Shown: piece after piece, positions 43,446 to 51,922 of the stretch
How the letters are laid out: each line of letters starts with the position of its first letter
How positions within the stretch are numbered: the first letter of the stretch is position 1
DNA from: Nocardioides sp. S5
Lineage (GTDB): Bacteria; Actinomycetota; Actinomycetes; Propionibacteriales; Nocardioidaceae
NCBI RefSeq assembly: GCF_017310035.1
Contig: NZ_CP022296.1
Location: forward strand, 124,001-188,000
Length of the DNA: 64,000 nucleotides
Direction of reading: 5' to 3'
Made by a program: the position numbers and the translations under genes
Notes under the pieces: generated by a model
Database searches by the model: none
What the model was told of the DNA's origin: nothing
Seen by the model: only the letters and a program-made list of their open reading frames with translations

Positions 43446-45817
43446 GTCGTCTCTTGGGTACGGCCCGGGGTCCAACGCACGTGGACGGCCGAGGAGTCGC
43501 CCTCGCGGAGCAGCTGCAGCCGGGGCGGGATCTTGTCTGTGCGGGCCGTCGGTGGCTTCCTCCTGCCGGCCTCCCACATGCGCGGCCAGTCGGCGCCGGG
43601 GCCGCGGTAACCCTGCTCAGCGGCGGCGTGAAGCGTCCAACTTGGGTTGTAAAGGTGGGTCCGTCCAAGCGCGCACAGGTCGGCGCGGCCAGCGAGCAGG
43701 ACTGAGTTCACGTCGTCGTAGGACGAGATGGCTCCGACCGCGATCACTTTGACGCCTGCGGGCGCCGCTACACGGTGCCGGATCTTGTCAGCGAAGGGGG
43801 TTTGGTACGAGCGGCCGAACGCCGGTTTCTCGTCCTTCGACACTTGGCCCGACGAGACGTCGATCGCGGCCGCACCCGCTTTAACGAACGCCCGAGCGAT
43901 CTCGACTGCATCTTCGTCGGTGTTGCCATCCGGCATCCAGTCGGTTGCGGAGATGCGGACCGTGACGGGGATGTGCGGCGGAACTTCGGCTCGGATGGCG
44001 CTGAACACCTCGCACGGGAACCGCAGCCTGTTCTGTAGCGAACCGCCGTACTCGTCGGTGCGGCAGTTCGATACTGGCGAGAGGAAGGAACTGAGTAGGT
44101 AGCCATGCGCTGCGTGAACTTCGATGAGGTCGAAACCTGCGTCGACTGCCCGGCGGGCCGCGGCTACGAAGTCGGCGACCACCTGGCTTAGGTCGGCTCG
44201 GGTGGCTTCGCGAGGAGTGTGGCAGTCGGAGCCGTAGGGGAGCGGTGATGGGGCGATGACGGCCCAGTTCCCCTCCTCGAGTGGCTCGTCCATGCCGTCC
44301 CACATCAGCTTGGTCGAGCCTTTTCGGCCCGAGTGGCCGAGTTGGACGCCGATTTTGGCTGTCGACTGTCCGTGCACGAACGACGTCACCCGGTGCCATG
44401 CTTCGAGCTGCTCGTCGTTCCAGAGTCCAGGGCAACCTGGGGTGATCCTGCCCTCGGGGGAGACGCAGGTCATCTCGGTCATGATGAGTCCGGCACCGCC
44501 GAGCGCTTTCGAGCCGAGGTGGACTAGGTGGAACTCGTCCGGTACGCCGTCGGTGGCGCAGTACATGTCCATTGGTGAGAGGACGATGCGGTTCTTCAGT
44601 TCGAGCCCTCCGATCGAGGTGGGCTGGAACATGGCCGGTGCAACTTCGGACGCGCCCTCGGCTTGAGCGAATTCGGCTTCCATCAATGCGGCGAAGTCGG
44701 CGTCTCGTTCGCGCAGGTTCTCGAACGTGATGCGACGCGACCGCGTGAGCAGGTTGAAAACGAACTGGGCTGGCTCTTGCTTCGCGTACATGTTGATGTT
44801 CTCGAACCACTCAAGCGACGCTTGAGCTGCCCGCTGAGTCGACTCGACGACCGGTTTGCGTTCCTGTTGGTACTCGGCGAGCGCACGGTCGATTGAGTCG
44901 TGCTCGTGCAGGCAGGCCGTCAGCGCGAGCGCATCCTCCATCGCCAGCTTCGTGCCTGATCCGATCGAGAAGTGGGCGGTGTGGGCGGCGTCGCCGAGGA
45001 GCACGACGTTGCCGTGGTACCAGTTCTCGTTGCGAACGGTGGTGAAGTTGATCCACTTCGAGTTGTTGGTCGTGATCTTGTGGCCCGCAAGCTCTTCTGC
45101 GAACAGTTCCTGGACCCGTTCAACGGCGTACTCGTCGGAGACTCCGGGCGGAAATACCTCATGCTCGGTGCGGTCGAGCCCGGCTCGCCGCCACACGTCC
45201 TCGTGCATCTCGACGATGAAAGTCGAGCCCTGGTCGGAGTAGGGGTAGCCATGGATTTGCATGACGCCCCACTCCGTCTCCTTAACGAAGAACTGGAACG
45301 CTTCGAAAACGAGGTCGGTTCCGAACCAGATGTACTTGTTGCGTCTGCGGTCGAGGTTCGGCCGGAACGCTTCGGCATACCGTGTGCGGATCGCCGAGTT
45401 CAAGCCGTCGCCGGCCACTACGAGGTCGTAGGACCTGCGCAGTTCGTCCGGGTCCGGCGCCTCAGCGCGGTAATGCACGGTGACGTCGAGTTCGGCGGCA
45501 CGGTGCTGAAGAATCTCAAGCAGTTCTTTGCGGGACATGGCCGCGAAGCCCTGGCCGCCGACCGTGAATGGGTGGCCGTTGAAGGTGACGTCCATGTCGG
45601 TCCACCGGGCGAACCGCTCCTCCATCCGGTTGTGGATGACCTGGTCAGCACCTTCGATGCTGCCCAACGTTTCGTCTGAGAAAACGACTCCGAACCCGAA
45701 AGTCTCATCGGGGGCGTTGCGCTCCCAGACGGTGATCTGGTGGGTCGGGTCCATGGTCTTCATCAAGGTCGCGAGGTAGAGCCCGCCCGGGCCGCCTCCG
45801 ACGATCGCGATCTTCAT
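43442..45817 (-). CDS. Bifunctional aryl-CoA monooxygenase/OYE reductase (salicylyl-CoA 5-hydroxylase or 2-aminobenzoyl-CoA monooxygenase/reductase type)
   Basis: 791-aa two-domain flavoenzyme. Residues 1-380 are an FAD-dependent hydroxylase: GGGPGGLYLA dinucleotide motif at 7-16, DLVVAGDGLNS near 130-140 and VVLLGDAAHTAHFSIGSGTKLAMEDA near 270-295. From about 400 follows an Old-Yellow-Enzyme reductase: LKNRIVLSPM, QLGHSGRKG, and FDLIEVHAAHGYLLSSFLSP with the paired His. The same fusion is known in 2-aminobenzoyl-CoA monooxygenase/reductase of Azoarcus and in salicylyl-CoA 5-hydroxylase of Streptomyces. Which substrate applies here cannot be decided from sequence alone. Four-base overlaps on both sides place it centrally in the operon. 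Confidence 0.85.
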   Translation of the reverse strand: MKIAIVGGGPGGLYLATLMKTMDPTHQITVWERNAPDETFGFGVVFSDETLGSIEGADQVIHNRMEERFARWTDMDVTFNGHPFTVGGQGFAAMSRKELLEILQHRAAELDVTVHYRAEAPDPDELRRSYDLVVAGDGLNSAIRTRYAEAFRPNLDRRRNKYIWFGTDLVFEAFQFFVKETEWGVMQIHGYPYSDQGSTFIVEMHEDVWRRAGLDRTEHEVFPPGVSDEYAVERVQELFAEELAGHKITTNNSKWINFTTVRNENWYHGNVVLLGDAAHTAHFSIGSGTKLAMEDALALTACLHEHDSIDRALAEYQQERKPVVESTQRAAQASLEWFENINMYAKQEPAQFVFNLLTRSRRITFENLRERDADFAALMEAEFAQAEGASEVAPAMFQPTSIGGLELKNRIVLSPMDMYCATDGVPDEFHLVHLGSKALGGAGLIMTEMTCVSPEGRITPGCPGLWNDEQLEAWHRVTSFVHGQSTAKIGVQLGHSGRKGSTKLMWDGMDEPLEEGNWAVIAPSPLPYGSDCHTPREATRADLSQVVADFVAAARRAVDAGFDLIEVHAAHGYLLSSFLSPVSNCRTDEYGGSLQNRLRFPCEVFSAIRAEVPPHIPVTVRISATDWMPDGNTDEDAVEIARAFVKAGAAAIDVSSGQVSKDEKPAFGRSYQTPFADKIRHRVAAPAGVKVIAVGAISSYDDVNSVLLAGRADLCALGRTHLYNPSWTLHAAAEQGYRGPGADWPRMWEAGRRKPPTARTDKIPPRLQLLREGDSSAVHVRWTPGRTQETT

Positions 45818-47457
45818 ACTTGGGCCTCCGCCTCAATGGCTTCGCGCAGTTTGTAGCGCTGCAGCTTGTTGTTGGTGTTGCGTGGCAGCGCCGTGGTGAA
45901 GCGCACATCGCGGGGGTACTTGTACGGGGCGAGCAACCCCTTGACGTGGTCCTGCAGTTCTTTGACTTTGGCGGCGTCGCCTTCGACGCCGTCGCGGAGC
46001 ACGACGAAGGCACACACGATGGCGCCGCGTTCGGGGTCGGGTTCGGCGACTACGGCCGCCTCAACCACGTCAGGATGGGTGTCGAGGACTGCTTCGACTT
46101 CGGGGCCGCCGATGTTGTAGCCCGACGAGACGATCATGTCGTCGGTGCGCGCCCGGTACCAGAAGTAGCCGTCCTCGTCCTGGACGAAGGTGTCGCCCGT
46201 GACGTTCCAGCCGTTGACGATGTAGGTGCTTTGGCGGTCGTCGTCGAGGTAGCGGCAGCCGACCGGGCCGATGACGGCTAACCGTCCTTCGACGCCGTGA
46301 CCTACCTCGTTGCCGTCCTCGTCGAGGATTGTGGCGCGGTAGCCGGGCACCGCGCGTCCGGTTGCTCCGGGCCGGATGTCGTCGCCTGCGGCGGAGATGA
46401 AGATGTGCAGCATCTCGGTGGCGCCGATGCCGTCGATGACCTTGAGCCCTACCTCGTCATAGAGTTCCTGCCAGGTAGCATGCGCCATCGACTCACCGGC
46501 CGTGACCGCGGTGCGTAACTTGGCGAGCTGCTGCGCTTTTCCTGACCGAAGGATCTGCTTGTAGGCCGTCGGCGCAGTCGCGAGCACCGTCACGTCGTGC
46601 TCCGCGACGAGGTCAGCCAGTTGGGCGGGGCTCGCTGCCTCGGTCAGGAACGCGCAAGCCCCTGCCCGCAGCGTGAAGACGATCAGCATCCCGAGGCCGA
46701 AGGTGAACGCGAAAGGTGCAGTGCACGAGACGAGGTCGTCGGGTTGTAGACAGAGCGTGTTCCGACCGAAGGTGTTGTCGATCGACAAAATGTCGCGGTG
46801 GAAGTGGGTGGTGACCTTTGGTACGCCGGTGCTCCCAGAGGTCGGGCCAAACAGCGCCACGTCGTCGGCGGCTGTGTTGGCGGCCTCGAAACGGTCGGGT
46901 TTGCTGTCCGCGCGGCGTGTGAGGTCGTCGGCAGCGTCGGCGCCGAAAGTCACGACCCTCAGATCGGGTGCGGTGGTTCGCTGCAGGGTGCGCACGTCGT
47001 CGACGAACCGGTGGTCCACCAGTGCAATCGACGGCTGTGTCTTCGCAACAATCGGGGCCAGTTCGGTCCCACGCAGCGCCGACATCGAGGTCACCACCAC
47101 GCCGCCAGCCTTCAAAACGCCGAGCCAGGCAGCCACAGTCCACGGGTTGTTCGGGGAACGCAGCAGCACCCTGTTGCCCGGGACGAGGCCGAGATCGTCG
47201 ACCAGGACGTGCGCAACCTGATTGGATCGCGCCCTGAGCTCGCCATAGGTCCACGTCACGCCGTCGGGGGTCCGCAGCGCCGGGCGGTCCGGGCCGAACT
47301 CAGCCGTCGGTACATCTATCAGTGCTACGCCGGCGTTGAGGCGGTCCGGGTACTGCAGCGATGGGATAGTGAACTCGAGCGTCGGCCATTGTTCTGCGGG
47401 GGGCAGGTGGTCGCGCGCGAACGTGTCGAGATGCCCCGTCGACCCAGGCCCTGTCAC
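45814..47457 (-). CDS. Aryl-CoA ligase, 2-aminobenzoate/benzoate-CoA ligase family
   Basis: 547-aa ANL-superfamily enzyme. It activates an aromatic acid with ATP and CoA through an acyl-AMP. The AMP-binding P-loop is LFGPTSGSTGVPKVTTH (about 203-219), IGATE and YLDDDRQST...NGWNVTGDTF follow, and the C-terminal catalytic Lys is in NNKLQRYKL. The N-terminus (DTFARDHLPPAEQWP...YPDRLNAGVALID) is characteristic of 2-aminobenzoate-CoA and benzoate-CoA ligases. It overlaps the genes on both sides by four bases. It should supply the substrate of the downstream hydroxylase. Confidence 0.88.
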   Translation of the reverse strand: MTGPGSTGHLDTFARDHLPPAEQWPTLEFTIPSLQYPDRLNAGVALIDVPTAEFGPDRPALRTPDGVTWTYGELRARSNQVAHVLVDDLGLVPGNRVLLRSPNNPWTVAAWLGVLKAGGVVVTSMSALRGTELAPIVAKTQPSIALVDHRFVDDVRTLQRTTAPDLRVVTFGADAADDLTRRADSKPDRFEAANTAADDVALFGPTSGSTGVPKVTTHFHRDILSIDNTFGRNTLCLQPDDLVSCTAPFAFTFGLGMLIVFTLRAGACAFLTEAASPAQLADLVAEHDVTVLATAPTAYKQILRSGKAQQLAKLRTAVTAGESMAHATWQELYDEVGLKVIDGIGATEMLHIFISAAGDDIRPGATGRAVPGYRATILDEDGNEVGHGVEGRLAVIGPVGCRYLDDDRQSTYIVNGWNVTGDTFVQDEDGYFWYRARTDDMIVSSGYNIGGPEVEAVLDTHPDVVEAAVVAEPDPERGAIVCAFVVLRDGVEGDAAKVKELQDHVKGLLAPYKYPRDVRFTTALPRNTNNKLQRYKLREAIEAEAQV

Positions 47458-48356
47458 GACGTCGCCCCGGTGGCACGAATCATGCCTTCCTGAACCGCCG
47501 TGGCGACCAGTTCTCCGTCAGTGGTGAAGAAACGACCGATCGCGGTGCCACGTCCAGCTTCGACCGAGATTGCGTCTTGGGCGTACAGCAGCCAATCGGT
47601 CATGCGGACTGGCCGGTGAAACCACATCGCATGGTCCAGGCTTGCTGTGACCAGACCCTCGTCTGCCCAAGCCAGCCCGAGGACTCGTAGAGCTGGTTCC
47701 AGGATGGTGTAGTCGCAGACGTACGCCAGCGCTGCGATGTCGCGTTGCTCGTTGGTAAGCCCGTCGACCTCGCGCAGTGCGTCGAAGGGCCGAACCCAGA
47801 CGCCCTGGCTGGGCGCCGTGTCACCTTCGACAGTGAGGTAGACCGGTCCCGGTACGTGTCGCATGTCGAAGCTGCGGCCGCCGGCCCAGTAGGCCTTAGA
47901 CGTGTCGGTCATGGTGCCACCGGTCTTCGGGGCCAGGTAGTCCTCCGCAGTCGGCAACGACTCGGGGTGAGGTATGCCGTCCGGCATGCTTGCCTGGAAC
48001 CGGCCGCCCAGCTCTCCGGCTGCGAAACTTGCCATGCAGACGTAGACGGGCTTCCCGTCCTGGAAGGCGCGCACGTGGCGCGTGCTGTAGCCGCGACCGT
48101 CGCGGAGCAGTTCGACCTCGTAGCGGATGTGGGCGCCAACGTTGACCGGACGCATGAAGTACGAGTGCATCGAGTGCATCGTCTTGCCGTCTTGCACGGT
48201 TCGCATGGCTGCAACTGCTGCTTGTGCCACCATGTCGCCGCCGTATGCCTTTGGCCAGGGGCAAGGCTGGGAGGTGGCAAGGAACGCGACATCTAGGGTC
48301 TCTGCGTCGGCGGGCCTCAATGTGACAGCGTCAGTGAACGTCTCCGACGTATTCAT
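47454..48356 (-). CDS. TesB-like double-hotdog acyl-CoA thioesterase
   Basis: 300-aa acyl-CoA thioesterase II type protein. The N-terminal hotdog contains YGGDMVAQAAVAAMRTV and HSMHSYFMRPVNVG (about 37-75); the C-terminal hotdog has ASLDHAMWFHRP (about 240-251) with the conserved Asp-His. The ATG at 48356 overlaps the cupin stop by four bases. This is the second thioesterase of the operon; two in one aryl-CoA pathway suggests either sequential thioester intermediates or release of stalled CoA. Confidence 0.85.
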   Translation of the reverse strand: MNTSETFTDAVTLRPADAETLDVAFLATSQPCPWPKAYGGDMVAQAAVAAMRTVQDGKTMHSMHSYFMRPVNVGAHIRYEVELLRDGRGYSTRHVRAFQDGKPVYVCMASFAAGELGGRFQASMPDGIPHPESLPTAEDYLAPKTGGTMTDTSKAYWAGGRSFDMRHVPGPVYLTVEGDTAPSQGVWVRPFDALREVDGLTNEQRDIAALAYVCDYTILEPALRVLGLAWADEGLVTASLDHAMWFHRPVRMTDWLLYAQDAISVEAGRGTAIGRFFTTDGELVATAVQEGMIRATGATS

Positions 48357-48838
48357 GGCCGGTCCGCCCAGTCCGGGAGTTCCGTGTCGTCGACCTGCAA
48401 CAGGTTGACGACGATGTTCTCCGGCGTGCGGGTGGTCATCCACGTGAGGGGGTTGTTGCGGTCGATGTTGCACTCGACGTGCGGCAGGAACGGCGGCACA
48501 AACACCCAGTCGCCCTCAGACATGTCAATGTAGTCCGCGAACTTCTCTCCGAAGTAGATCCGGGCCCGCCCAGAAAGCACGTAGCCACCGGTCTCTGCTT
48601 CGCCGTGGTGATGAGGTACGGAACGGTATCCAGCCAGGTTGTGCACCTTGCCGAACCACAACTTGGTGGCAGGCGTGTGTTGGATGCTGATGCCGCTGAT
48701 GCGGGTGGCGCCCTCGCTCTGCCCGGTCAAGTCGGGTTCTTGTCCTGCTCGCGTCACGTAGGGGACTACCAAGCCGTGCTCGTTCGCGTACTTCATGGCG
48801 TCGCCCTCGAGGACGTAGTTGCTGGGGTCGGGATCCAT
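48353..48838 (-). CDS. Small cupin protein of the aryl-CoA operon
   Basis: 161-aa single-domain cupin. The first cupin motif is PHHHGEAETGGYVLSGRARIYFG (about 81-103), the second WVFVPPFLPHVECN (about 117-130), giving His/Glu metal ligands. Too short for a classical bicupin gentisate 1,2-dioxygenase (about 350 aa), so I do not assign ring cleavage, though a single-cupin dioxygenase or isomerase is possible. ATG at 48838 with AAGGA eight bases upstream. Starts 23 bp after the FAH gene. Confidence 0.75.
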   Translation of the reverse strand: MDPDPSNYVLEGDAMKYANEHGLVVPYVTRAGQEPDLTGQSEGATRISGISIQHTPATKLWFGKVHNLAGYRSVPHHHGEAETGGYVLSGRARIYFGEKFADYIDMSEGDWVFVPPFLPHVECNIDRNNPLTWMTTRTPENIVVNLLQVDDTELPDWADRP

Positions 48839-48861
48839 GGAGATGTCCTTGTCTGGTTGGG

Positions 48862-49674
48862 TCAGGCGCCGGTTCGGATGTGGTTGGTGAGCATGCCGAT
48901 GCCGTCAATCTCTGTCTCGACGGTGTCGCCGCCGGTCAGGTAGGTCGGGGGGTCCATGGCCATGCCGACGCCACCTGGGGTGCCGGTGAGTACGACGTCT
49001 CCGGGTCGGAGCGTCGTGAACGTGGAGATGTAGGACAGGAGCGCAGGACAGTCGAAGACGAGAGTCCTGGTGTTGCCTCGCTGGCGCTCGATGCCGTTGA
49101 CCCGGCATACGACTTCGACGCCGTCTTTGGGGTCGATTTCGTCTGGTGTCACGAGGACCGGCCCCAATGGAGTGGTGGCGTCCCATGCTTTGCCCTGAAA
49201 CCATTGCAAGGTGCGGCGCTGCCAGTCGCGGATCGAGATGTCGTTGGCGATGGTGTAGCCAGCAATGCCTGCTTGCGCTTCGGTCTGCGTGGCGTTGCGT
49301 AGTTCGGCGCCGACGACGACGGCGAGTTCCGCTTCCCAGTCGGTCTCGACGTCGGCCGGTAGGTCGATCGTGTCGTCGGGTCCGATCAGGGTGTCTGCGA
49401 ACTTAGCGAACAGGGTCGGGTAGGTCGGCCTTTCACGGCCGGTCTCCGCGATGTGGTCGCCGTAGTTGAGGCCGCAGCAGATGACTTTGCCGGGCGAGGG
49501 CAGCAGAAGTGTGGGCACAGCGTCTGAGACGTCGTCGCCGGCAAGTGCGTGAGCGTCTGCGGTCGTGTGGACGCGTAGGTAGGCGCTGAGGTCGCTAGCC
49601 GGGAGCCGGCGCCAACCGTCGCGCCATGCAGCCGCGGTGCTGCCGCCGGGTGTGGTCACAGTCGCCAGTCGCAT
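48862..49674 (-). CDS. Fumarylacetoacetate-hydrolase-family enzyme
   Basis: 270-aa FAH-fold hydrolase: VICCGLNYGDHIAETG (about 64-79), then the metal-binding E-x-E as DWEAELAVVVG (about 111-121), GYTIANDISIRDWQ and the C-terminal GDVVLTGTPGGVG. Members cleave C-C bonds of acylpyruvates (fumarylpyruvate, maleylpyruvate) or hydrate/decarboxylate ring-cleavage products. First gene of the operon. It implies a dioxoacid intermediate and hence a ring-cleavage step somewhere in the pathway. Confidence 0.86.
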   Translation of the reverse strand: MRLATVTTPGGSTAAAWRDGWRRLPASDLSAYLRVHTTADAHALAGDDVSDAVPTLLLPSPGKVICCGLNYGDHIAETGRERPTYPTLFAKFADTLIGPDDTIDLPADVETDWEAELAVVVGAELRNATQTEAQAGIAGYTIANDISIRDWQRRTLQWFQGKAWDATTPLGPVLVTPDEIDPKDGVEVVCRVNGIERQRGNTRTLVFDCPALLSYISTFTTLRPGDVVLTGTPGGVGMAMDPPTYLTGGDTVETEIDGIGMLTNHIRTGA

Positions 49675-49722
49675 GTTTCAAAAATTGCACGAACGTTGCA
49701 GAACGTCAATGGAGCGCTTACC

Positions 49723-50154
49723 GTGGCCAACATGACGGACCTGACGCCCACCGCAATCAACCCCACCTCGCTGCCTGAACCGCGCGGCTACTCCCACGGC
49801 ACCCTGAGCGGGAACACCCTCTACCTGGGCGGACAGACCGCGCTCGACGCAAACATGGCGATCGTTCCGGGCGGCATCGTCGAACAATTTCGGCAGGCGT
49901 TCGGCAACGTCCTCGCAACCCTCAGCGCCGCGGGGGGCATCCCGGAGGACCTGGTCTCGATCACCATCTACCTCACCGACATCCCCGACTACCAGGCGCA
50001 CAGTAAGGAAATCGGGCAGGCCTGGCGCGAGCTAGCAGGGCCCGTCTACCCGGCCATGGCCGGCATCGGCACCACCGGACTGTGGCAGTCCGATGCCCTC
50101 ATCGAGATCCTGGGCGTTGCGGTCATTCCCGATGAGCGCCTCAACCGCGGTTGA
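49723..50154 (+). CDS. RidA/YjgF-family enamine-imine deaminase
   Basis: 143-aa RidA-fold protein: LPEPRGYSHGTLSGNTLYLGGQTALD (about 13-38), GGIVEQFRQAFGNVLATLSAAGG and the C-terminal YPAMAGIGTTGLWQSDALIEI. The usual catalytic Arg of RidA before the end of the chain is replaced here (GTTGLWQ region), so it may belong to a RidA-like subfamily with another activity. GTG at 49723 has GGAG eight bases upstream; ATG at 49732 is the alternative. It is divergent from the FAH gene across about 50 bp. An imine deaminase would fit a 2-aminobenzoyl-CoA route; that link is inference. Confidence 0.78.
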   Translation: MANMTDLTPTAINPTSLPEPRGYSHGTLSGNTLYLGGQTALDANMAIVPGGIVEQFRQAFGNVLATLSAAGGIPEDLVSITIYLTDIPDYQAHSKEIGQAWRELAGPVYPAMAGIGTTGLWQSDALIEILGVAVIPDERLNRG

Positions 50155-50655
50155 AAGCAGTACTCGATATGCTCTGGCGCTGCGTAGGCGCGCCATTGGC
50201 ACGCATCGCGCGATCCGTCGGCCACTTGCCCGACGTCCCGACAGGCGTCGACTACAGCACCTGGCTGCTGACAGACGTCGATCGCTCAAAGCAACCTGAC
50301 GGCAATCGCGACAGCAATCGGCCGCAACTTCCCTAACGATCCGACGCCGTCCTTCCTAGATGTTGGACCGCCACGCCACCGCCAGCCAAAGGGCCTCTGA
50401 CCTGCAGAAACGCAGATCAGAGGCCTTTTGTCATCGCTTTCGTGCCCCGATATGTGCCCAATGAACGGACTCAGTACGGCCGTTGGCTTGGGGCAGGGGT
50501 GCGGCGGGACCGTCGATCGCCGTGCTATCGGGACCAGTCGCATGGCGCATTGCGTCGCGCCGTCTGACTGACGTGTTCCCCGGCAGGGGAGTACCGAGCG
50601 CCAGCGTTACTCAAGCCGGCTGACGCCCCAACGAACTGTCGCCGCAGCTCGGACA
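50155..50655. other. Gap with terminator, no recognisable gene
   Basis: After RidA the sequence contains short frames without motifs, the terminator at 50392-50429, and a 15-base CGCCACCGCCAGCCA at 50374-50388 that equals the acceptor end of the tRNA-like site at 6842-6856 (opposite strand). The match stops before the T-loop. Confidence 0.5.
50392..50429 (+). terminator. Rho-independent terminator
   Basis: GGCCTCTGA and TCAGAGGCC arms with an inner CTGC/GCAG extension and TTTT after it. Ends the RidA transcript on the plus strand. Confidence 0.85.
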
Positions 50656-50883
50656 TCATTCAGGGTCCGCAAGCCGTTTGCGGGCATCTCTCGGAGGCTC
50701 AGAAGTGGCCGGTGGGTCAGCGACGTCCCACGGATACAGTCCGCGCAACAGGGACGCGACCGAACCACCCAACGTGACGGCCAGCGCGTCGAGAACCTCC
50801 AGGGTAGGCAGCCGGCGTCCGCGTTCGACGTCACTCAAGTAGCTGTAGGAGATGCCCGACTCAGCGGAGGCCTCGCTTAGCCT
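50656..50883 (-). pseudogene. XRE-family regulator lacking its first helix
   Basis: The frame FRLSEASAESGISYSYLSDVERGRRLPTLEVLDALAVTLGGSVASLLRGLYPW is a lambda-repressor-like HTH from helix 2 onward, followed by a short tail and stop. Helix 1 and the start codon are absent; upstream sequence is unrelated. Translation from the internal TTG at 50838 would not give a working domain. Confidence 0.6.
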
Positions 50884-51112
50884 GAATCCACCGATGAGGT
50901 CGGTTGGTTGAGCGTGGCGTAGAACGAGAATGCCCTTGTGTAGCGGGAGAATCGATGTTCTTCAGGCAACGATTCGACCGAACACAAGGGACATCTCTGA
51001 GGTGCAACTCTCTCACACGCTGCCGGCGACATCGGCGCTCTTCGACGATCCTCTCGCGACGAACCGCGCGAACCGCGCGCCTTCCGGGCGAAGCGGCAGC
51101 TAAGGCCGGCAG

Positions 51113-51577
51113 TCAGACCAGTTTCGCGCGCATGGCGGGGAACAACGTGTCGCGGAAGCCCGCCCGTTCGTACATACCGCGCCCGACCGCAGTCGCCATC
51201 AATTCTGCGCGCCGGATGCCGAGTTCGCAGGCCCACACCATGACGGAGCCAAAGGCCATACGGCCATAGCCGCGGCCACGGAACGACGGAGCCGTGCTCA
51301 CGTTATTCACCAGCGCGTCACGTCCATCGGGCACTGCCGGTGAAGGAGCCGCATCACGAACAGCCCCGACGGCACAGGCGACAACCGTCCCGCCGACCTC
51401 GACGACCGCGAAGTGATAGTTCGGGTCGTCAAGCCGGGAGGAGAACCATTCATGTGCGTTCTTTCGCCAGGTGGGGTCAGGGTCGGTCACTCCCATGGCG
51501 ACGAACATGTGCCCCCGCAACTCGACCAGAACCTCTACGTCGGATCCTCGGGCCCGCCGAACCACGCCATCTGTCAC
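51113..51577 (-). CDS. GNAT-family N-acetyltransferase
   Basis: 154-aa GCN5-related acetyltransferase. The acetyl-CoA pyrophosphate loop is FRGRGYGRMAF (about 103-113), following VNNVSTAP, and the C-terminal strand is ELMATAVGRGMYERAGFR. VRRARGSDVEVLVELRGHMF is the usual N-terminal strand-helix. Substrate unknown. ATG at 51577; no operon partner. Confidence 0.88.
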   Translation of the reverse strand: MTDGVVRRARGSDVEVLVELRGHMFVAMGVTDPDPTWRKNAHEWFSSRLDDPNYHFAVVEVGGTVVACAVGAVRDAAPSPAVPDGRDALVNNVSTAPSFRGRGYGRMAFGSVMVWACELGIRRAELMATAVGRGMYERAGFRDTLFPAMRAKLV

Positions 51578-51717
51578 AGGCAGAACGCTACTGGCACCCC
51601 AGTTCAGGTAACCGCCCGCGCTCGCGGAGCGATACCCCTGTGGGACATCGGCGTCTCGCCGTTTCCGTTTGCGTTTCAGCGCTCTTTGGGGTTCGGCTCG
51701 CGGGACAGCCCAAACGG

Positions 51718-51882
51718 TTAAGACGTTTTCACCTCCGCGCTGGTACGTGGCGGGAGCACTCCGGCCACTGTTGGTGTGGCACTTACCAACTGCAGTCCGT
51801 GCGCATGGTCATCCGGCCCGAACAGGCGATGACCGGAGCCAAGCACGAGCGGGTAGATCATCAGGAGCAACTCGTCGATTAA
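51718..51882 (-). pseudogene. C-terminal fragment of another dihydrofolate-reductase-family gene
   Basis: LIDELLLMIYPLVLGSGHRLFGPDDHAHGLQLVSATPTVAGV matches the end of RibD-C-like reductases (usual form DEYRLMIYPVVLGSGKRLF). The frame ends at 51718 and no N-terminal part is upstream. This is a different subtype from the fragments at 17106 and 32579. Confidence 0.65.
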
Positions 51883-51922
51883 GCCACAGCGACCATCCTC
51901 AACCGGAAACTGAACCGTCGCA

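Noticed and set aside
48353..48838. Gentisate 1,2-dioxygenase
   Set aside because: Only one cupin domain of 161 aa; classical enzymes are bicupins of about 350 aa. Left as cupin of unknown activity.
50374..50388. Second attachment site: CGCCACCGCCAGCCA equals the acceptor end at 6842-6856
   Set aside because: Only 15 bases match. The T-loop TTCAAAT, which defines the site at 6845-6869, is absent and the match is in a low-complexity GCC/ACC sequence. Worth a genome search but not supported as att.
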